Positions 53,501 through 62,500 of a DNA stretch of 64,000 bases are shown here, piece after piece; position 1 is the stretch's first letter, and each line of letters starts with the position of its first letter. This DNA comes from an uncultured Polaribacter sp. (GTDB taxonomy: Bacteria; Bacteroidota; Bacteroidia; Flavobacteriales; Flavobacteriaceae). A program made the position numbers and the translations under genes. Under the pieces are notes generated by a model that worked only from the letters and a program-made list of their open reading frames with translations, ran no database searches and was not told the origin of the DNA. Location: NCBI RefSeq assembly GCF_947500975.1, contig NZ_CANMUE010000008.1:126710-190709 (forward strand), in the 5' to 3' direction.

Positions 53501-56500
53501 AAACCATCATTATCTGAATCATTTCCTGAAGCAACTGTATCTGCTATATTATCTGCATCAATATCATATGCTTCTATTGTATCTGAAAGACCGTCTCCAT
53601 CTGAATCTAAATTTAAATAGTCAGGTGGATTTGTACCATCTGTATTTGTTGGAGAGTAAATTGGAATTCCAGATCCAGGAGTAACTTCATAGTTATCTGC
53701 TAATCCGTTTCCATCCATATCAGGTCCTGGTAATTGATAACCAGAAGTTGTTTGCCATTCTATATTATCTACAATACCATCGTTATCAGAATCTATATCT
53801 AAGTAATTTGGTAATGCATCTGTATCTGAATTTAATGGTGTAATTGGCGTACCTGTAATTGAACCACAAGGTGTACAATCTACATCAAAAGCATCGTCTA
53901 TACCATCAGCATCAGAATCAATTCCTGAAGGTGAAATATAGTTTGTTGGATCTTGAGATTCAATAATATCTAAAATTCCATCATTATCTGAATCTATGTC
54001 TAAATAATCAGCAATTCCATCTCCATCTGTATCTGCAGATGTTAAAGGAGTTGTTGCTGTAGCATCATCTAAACCATCGTTATTTGCATCTGTAAAATTG
54101 TCTATTTGACCATCATTGTCAATGTCTGTTCCACCAGCTTCAATAATGTCAGTAATTCCGTCTCCATCTGCATCTGTATCAAATTGATCTATAATTCCAT
54201 CTCCATCAGTATCAAAAGCATCATCAACTCCATCTCCATTTTCATCAGCAATGATATTATCTGGATCTAAATAATTTGGAATACCATCATTATCTGAATC
54301 TGTAAATGGGTCATTTCCTCCATTTTCTACTGAATCTGGAATACCATCATTATCATCATCTAAATCTGAACTATTTGGTATACCATCTCCATCATTATCT
54401 GGTTGAACTGTAACTGTAATCATGGCTTCTTCAGAAGTTAATCCATCATTATCTTCAACTGTATAATTTACAACTGCATCGCCTGTAAAATCTGGTTCTG
54501 GTGTAAATGTTACGTTACCTAAATCATCTACTTCATAAGTTCCAACTCCTGGAATTACTAAAGGTGTTGTACTATCTCCTGTATTTGTTGGATCGTTTGG
54601 ATCTATTAATGTAACCGTTGAAGGGTCAATTGTTCCATCTGTATCTGTATCATTTCCTGTAATATCTGAAACAACAATTGGTGTATTTTGTACTCCTGTT
54701 GTTGAGTCATCTACCGTATTTGCTGTGTCATTAACTCCAGAAACTGTAATATCTAGAGTTGAAGTTAAATCATCTTCACCATCTGTAGCAGAATATGTTA
54801 TAGTTGGTACAGTACCTGTATAGTCTGTTGCTGGTGTAAATGTATAACTACCATCGCTATTAATTGTAATTGAACCTTCTGTTAAATTAGCTGTATCTCC
54901 TGCGGTATAATCTACATTATTAATGGTAAACTCTAATACTGTTAAAGGTGTTCCTTCTATATCAGAGTCATTTGCTAATACTCCATTTGCAGCATCTACA
55001 TTTAATATTGTGTCTTCTAGTGTTGTATTTGTATCTACTATTAAAATTGGTGCATCATTTACTGGTGTTACAGTAATTTCTATAGTACCAGGATTAGATG
55101 TTAAAATTCCGTCTGAAACTGTATAATTTATATCAGCAGGTCCAGTATAGTTAGGCTCTGGAGTAAAAGTTACATTACCTAAATCATCCACCTCATAAGT
55201 ACCAACACCTGAAATTACTAAAGGAGTTGAGCTATCTCCTGTGTTTAATGGATTGTTTGGATCTATTAATATAATTGTTCGAGGATCAATAGCTATATCG
55301 TCTGTATCATTTGAAGTAATTGTTGGTATTACAACAGCCATATCTTCAGGCGTTGTAGTATTTTCGTCATCAACTACTACTGGTAAATCATTTACTTGAG
55401 ATACTGTAATATCTAATGTTGTTGTTGCAGTTTCTTCTCCATCAGAAACTGTATATGTAACTGTTGGTACTACCCCTTGATAATTAGGTGTTGGTGTAAA
55501 TGTGTAACTACCATCACTATTAATTGTTAATGAACCTTCAATAAGATTAGCTGTTTGACCTGAAAGATAAATTTGACCATTAACCTCAAATTGAGTAACT
55601 GTTAATTGAGTTCCTTCAATATCAGAATCATTATCTAATAAGCCATTTGAAGCATCAACAGTTAAAGTTACATCTTCAGGAGTTGTATTTACATCTGCAA
55701 CTACTATTGGTGCATCATTTACCGGTGTTACAGTTATTTCAATTGTACCCGGGTTAGATGTTAAAGCTCCATCAGAAACTGTATAATTTACATCTGCAGA
55801 ACCTGTATAGTTAGTTTCTGGAGTAAATGTTACATTACCTAAATTATCAACTTCATAAGTACCAACTCCATCAATTTCTAATGGGGTAGTGCTATCTCCT
55901 GTATTAGAAGGATCACTAGGGTCTATTAATATAATTGTTGTTGGATCTATTAAAGATTCATCTGTATCATTTGAAGTAATTGTTGGTATAACAACTGCTG
56001 TTTCTTCTGATGTTGTTGCAGATTCTGCAACAATTATTGGAGCATCATTTACAGCAATTACTTCGATATTTAATGTACTTGAAACTTCTACAATACCATC
56101 TGAAATTGTGTAGGTAATTGTTGGTACATTTCCAGCATAATTATCTGCTGGGTTAAATACATAACTACCATCACCATTAATAGTAATTTCTCCTGAATTT
56201 GTTAAAACAGCAGTTTGACCAGCTGTATAAGTTTGACCTTCTACTTCGAAAGAAATTAATGGTAAAGCTGTACCATCTTCATCTGTATCATTTAATAAAA
56301 CTAAACCATCTTCTTTACTTACTAATAAACTAACATCTTCATTGGTAGTATTTGTATCAGGATTTGCTACTGGAATATCATTTACTGATAATACAGAAAG
56401 TGTTAAAGTACTAGTTGAATTTGTTGTACCTGTACCATCAGAAATTGTATAATTAATAACTGGTACTGTACCATTATAATTTGGACTTGGTACAAATGTA

Positions 56501-59500
56501 TAATCTCCACCTGAGCCAATAGTTATTGTACCTTCAGTTAACACGGCTGTTTCTCCTGGCACATAGCTTTGTCCGTCAACTTCAAAACCAACTACAGATA
56601 AAATATCGCCAACATTTGGATCAATATCATTATTGTTTATTAATCCATTAGTAATACCTACCACTAAAGTAGTGTCTTCGATAACAGAGTTTGTATCTGG
56701 ATTTGCAATTGGAGATAATAAATCATCTGTAAGTGTAACTGTTACTGATGCTGAATCGCAAAGTCCTTGTGCATCACAAATTTGATATTCAAAAACGTCT
56801 GTTCCATCACTAAAACCTGCGGCAGGGTTATATGTAATTGTACCATCAGTATTGATGACAACTGTACCGTTACTTGGTGATGAAATTAGTGTTGTTGATA
56901 CTGTAATTTGATCTCCATCAATATCACTATCATTAGCCAATACATTTATAATTACTGATACACCAGGATCAGTTGCAGCAGTATCATCTTGGGCTACTGG
57001 TGCATCATTTACTGGTTCAACAATAATTGTTAATGTACTATTCGCAATATCACCTCCATCAACTGCAGTATAAATTGCAGGTAGTGTTCCATTAAAATCT
57101 GGAGATGGTATAAACATTAAACTACCATCAGCATATATTGTTATATCTCCTTCTGGTGTTGTTACTGTTGTTCCTACAGGGTAAGTTGCACCACCAACAG
57201 TAAATTCTGTAATTGTTAATGTATCTCCATCAGAATCAACATCATTACTTAATAAACCATTTGCAGCATCAACTACCAAAGGATCTCCTTCGTTAATTGT
57301 ATATTCATCTGGCATTGAAACTGGTGCATCATTTACTGGTGTAACAGTTATTTCAATTGTTGCAACGTTAGAAGTTACTCCATCATTATCATTTATGGTA
57401 TAATTTACATCTGCGGTTCCATTATAGTTTTCTTCTGGTACAAATGTTACATTTCCATTAGAATCTACAGAATAAGTTCCTATTCCACTTATAACTAATG
57501 GCGTTGTGGTATTACCTGTATTTGAAGGATCACTTGGATCTATTAATGTTACAGTTGTTATATCAATTGTATCATCGTCTGTATCGTTTAATCCAACTGT
57601 TGCAATTGTTATATCATCATCTTCATTTAAAGTATTACCTGAATCATTCACAGCAACTGGTGCATCATTTACAGATGTTACTGTAATATCTAGAGTACTA
57701 TTTGCTGTGTTTGTTAAATCTGAAACTGTATAAGTTACAGTTGGCACTGATCCATTAAAGTCAGTTGCAGGTGTAAACGTATAACTACCGTCAGATTGGA
57801 TTGTTAAAACTCCTTCTGTTAACATAACTGGAGAACCAACTGGATAAACATCAGTTGAACCTGCTACAGTAAATTCTGTTACTGATAATGAGTTACTATC
57901 AACATCAGTATCATTTTTAATTAATCCATTTGCAGCATCTTTAACAAGCTCTGTATCTTCTACAGTTATGTCTGTATCTGGATTTGCAACAGGAGCATCA
58001 TTTACTGGTGTAACTTCAATTGATATAACTCCTTCATTTAATGATGTAACTCCATCATTATCTTCAATAGTATAATTTACATCTGCTGTTCCAGTAAAAT
58101 CATCTTCTGGTGTAAAAGTAACATCACCTAATGAATTTACGGTATAAATACCTACTCCAGGAATTTCTAATGGAGTAGTACTATTTCCAGTATTTAAAGC
58201 ATTATTCGGGTCTATTAATGTGATTGTTGTTGCATCTACTCCATCATCATCTGTATCGTTTGTACCAATAGTATTTATTGTTATTGATGTTTCTTCTGGT
58301 GTTGTGTTACCTGAATCATCTACAGCTACTGGAGCATCATTTACAGATGTTACAGCAATATTTAATGTACTATTTGATGTATTTGTTCCGTCAGAAACTG
58401 TATATACAATTTCTGGAACTGAACCATTAAAGTCAGTTGCTGGTGTAAAAGTATAACTACCATCAGATTGAATTGTTAAAACCCCTTCTGTTAACGTCAC
58501 AGTAGTTCCTACTGGATAAGTAGTTCCTCCAACAGTAAATTCTGTTACTGATAATGAGTTATTTTCAACATCAGTATCATTATTTAATAATCCATTGGCT
58601 GTAGTTACACTTATTGCTGTATCTTCTGGTGTTACTACTGTATCTGGTTGTGCAACTGGTGCATCATTTACTGGTGTAACTTCAATTGATATTACTCCTT
58701 GATTTGATGAAGTAACTCCATCATTATCTTCAATAGTATAATTTACATCTGCTGTTCCAGAGAAATTATCTTCTGGCGTAAATGTAACATCACCTGTTGA
58801 ATTTACAGTGTAAGTACCAACTCCTGAAATTACTAATGGAGTTGTACTATTTCCAGTATTTAAAGGATCATTTGGATCTATTAAAGTAATTGATGCTGGG
58901 TTTATTGTTCCATCATCAGTGTCATTTAAACCAACTGTATTGATTGTAATTGGTGAATCTTCATCTACTATATTTGAGTCATCATTTACTGCAACTGGTG
59001 CATCATTTACTGCAATTACTTCAATTTCTAATGTTGCAGTTTCTATAGTTGTCCCGTCAGAAACACTGTAAGTTATAACAGGGTAATTTCCATAGAAATC
59101 TTCAGCAGGTATAAATGTATATGCTCCATCAGAAGTTATAGATATTGAACCTTGACCTAATATTGTTGCTGTTTCTGTAATATTATAATCAGCTCCGTTT
59201 ACGTTGAAAGTTGTAATTGATAATGGATCTCCATCAACATCAGAATCATTAATTAATAATCCATTTGCAGCAGTTATTGTTAGTGTTGTATCTTCTAAAG
59301 TTGAATTTGTTTCTGAAACTAATACTGGAGCATCATTTACTGATTCAACTTCAATATTAATTGTTCCTACATTTGAAACTGCACCATCATTATCTTCAAT
59401 GGTATAATTAACATCTGCAGTTCCATTAAAATCATCTTCTGGTGTAAATGTAACATCACCATCTGTATTTACTACATAAACACCTTTACCAACAATTGTT

Positions 59501-62500
59501 AATTCTCCTGATGTTCCACTTGTGTTTCCTGGATCTGATGGATCTATTAATACTACTGAGTTTGGTTCTATTGTTCCATCATCAGTATCATTTAAACCAA
59601 CAGTATCAATTGTTATAGGTGTATCTTCTAAAGTTGAGTTTGCTGTATCATTTACTGCAACTGGCGCATCATTAACTGGAGTTACCTCAATATCTAATGT
59701 TGCTGGCACATTCACTGTTCCATCAAAAACAGAATAAGTTATTTGTGGGAAATCTCCATTAAAATCTGAAGCAGGAATAAAAGTATAACTTCCATCTGAG
59801 TTTATAAGTATAGACCCTTTATCTGTAATGTTTGCTGTTTGACCTGCGTTATAAATTGTAGTATCTCCATCAATTGTAAATGTAGAAATAGATAATGCAT
59901 CACCATCTACATCAGTATCGTTGTTTAATAAACCGTTTGCAGTGTTAATATTTCTTGTTGTATCTTCTAATGTTGTTTCTGTTTCAGAAACAACAACTGG
60001 AGCATCATTAATATTATTAACTGTAATATCTAAAGTACTACTTGCTGGTGTTGATCCTTGATCATCTTCAATTGTATAAGTTATTGTTGGAAAGTCACCT
60101 GAATAATCCTGTACAGGTATAAATGTATAACTACCATCTGCATTAATTGTTATAGAACCGTCTGTGGTTGTAGCTGTATCACCTGCGTTATAAACTGTAG
60201 TATCTCCATCTATTGTAAAACTTACAACTGCCAAAGGATCTAAATTACCATCTGTATCATTATTCAATAAGTTTTTAGCATCGCCTACTGCAACGACTAA
60301 TGTTACTTCTTCATCAATTTGGTTTGTATCAGCATTTGCTACTGGTGGAAATGCTGATTGTGGTACTGTAATTGTTACTACCGCTGTATCAGTCCCTCCA
60401 TTTCCATCAGAAATTTCATATGTAAAAGTATCTGTACCATTATTAAAACCAGCTTCTGGTGTGTAATCTACTGTACCATTTGCTAATACTGTTGCTGTAC
60501 CTTTTGTTGGAGGTACAGTAATAGTAACCGTTAAACTATCTGCTGTATCTACATCAGAATCATTTGTTAATACCGGTATATTTACTAAATTTCCAGGATC
60601 TGTAGTTGATGTATCATCCATAGCTACTGGATCATCATTAACTGCTGTTACAGAAATATCTAAAGTGCTATTTGTTGAGTTTACTCCATCAAAAGCAGTG
60701 TATGTTATTGTAGGAACTGTACCATTAAAATCTTGTACTGGTATAAACTCGTAACTACCATCAGAATTAATAGTAATTGAACCTACATTATTAATTGTAG
60801 TAGTACCAGGAGTTGAAGAGTTTACATTTACTGTAACCCCATCAACAACAAATTGAGTTACTGATAAAGTATCACCTGTATCAACATCAGAATCGTTTGA
60901 TAAAATTCCACTACCAACTGGTACAGTTAATGTTGTGTCTTCTAAAACTGTGTTGGTATCGGCAACAACTGTTGGCGAATCATTTATTGCTGTTACTTCA
61001 ATATCTAAATCAGCTGTTACAGTTTCTATATCATCAGAAATTGTATATGTTACTGTTGGGAAATTTCCATTATAATCACTAGCTGGTGTTAATGTATAAC
61101 TACCATCTGCATTTATAACAATACTACCCTCTGTTATTGTTGCAGTTTCTCCTGCTATATATGATTGACCATCTACTTGAAATCCTGTTACCTTTATAGT
61201 ACTGTCTTCATCACTATCATTATTTAAAACTCCAGATGCAGCATTTACAACTAAACTTGTATCTTCTTGTATTGTATTTGTATCATCTACTGCTACTGGT
61301 AAATCATTAACAGGACCAACTGTAAGTGTTAGTGTTGATGTTGCTGTATTTACCCCATCAGAAATAGCATAATTTACAACTGGGAATGATCCACTATAAT
61401 TACTAGCAGGTGTAAACGTATATCCTCCATCAATATTAATTTGAATAGTTCCTTCTGTTACTGATGCTGTTTGACCAGCATTGTATGTAACACCATCAAC
61501 CGTAAAAGTAGTTACAACTAGAGATGATCCTTCGACATCCGTATCGTTTTGTAATAATCCTGTACCAACACCTGCAACTACTGTAAGTGGTGTATCTTCT
61601 AAAGTTGAGTTAGTATCTGCAACTGCAACTGGAACATCATTTACTGGAGATACAGTTAGTGTTAGTGTTGATGTTGATGTTTCAGTTGCTGTACCTGAAC
61701 CATCTGAAACTGTATAAGTTACTACATCAAATGTACCACTATAGTCTGATGCTGGAGTAAATACATATCCACCGTCAGAATTAATAGTTAATTTTCCTTT
61801 ATTAGCTAAATCAGCTTCTGTTCCTGCTGGGTAATTTGTACCATTAATTGTAAACTGTGTTACAGTAAGTACTTCACTCTCTATATCAGAATCATTACTC
61901 AAAACTCCTGCTGCTGCAGCAATTGTTATTGGTGTATCTTCTGTTGTTGTATTTGTATCTGCTACTAAAACTGGAGCATCATTTACTGCTCCTACTTCTA
62001 TATTTAATGTTGATGTAGCTGTTGTTGTACCGTCTGAAACTGTATATGTTATTGTTGGTACATTTCCATTATAATTTAATGCTGGTACAAATATGTAACT
62101 ACCATCAGGATTAATTGCTAATATTCCTTCTGTAATAGTAATTGGTGAGCCTCCTGCTGTTGCTGTTATTCCATTTACAGTATATTCTGTTACTGTTAAT
62201 GAATCTCCATCCGCATCAGTATCATTCTTTAACAATCCGTCTGTAGTAGCTACATTTAATGTTGTGTCTTCAGGAGTACTTTTTGTGTCAGGTTCTGGAG
62301 TTGGTGCATCATTTACAGCTGTTACTTCTATATCTATAGTACTTGTTGTTGATAAAGTACCATCTGAAACCGTGTATGTAATTGTTGGTACATTACCAAC
62401 ATAATTATCTGCAGGATCAAAAGTATAAGTACCATCTGCACTCACATTTAAAACCCCTTCAGTTAAAGTGATATCTACACCAACTGCACCAACACTTAAA

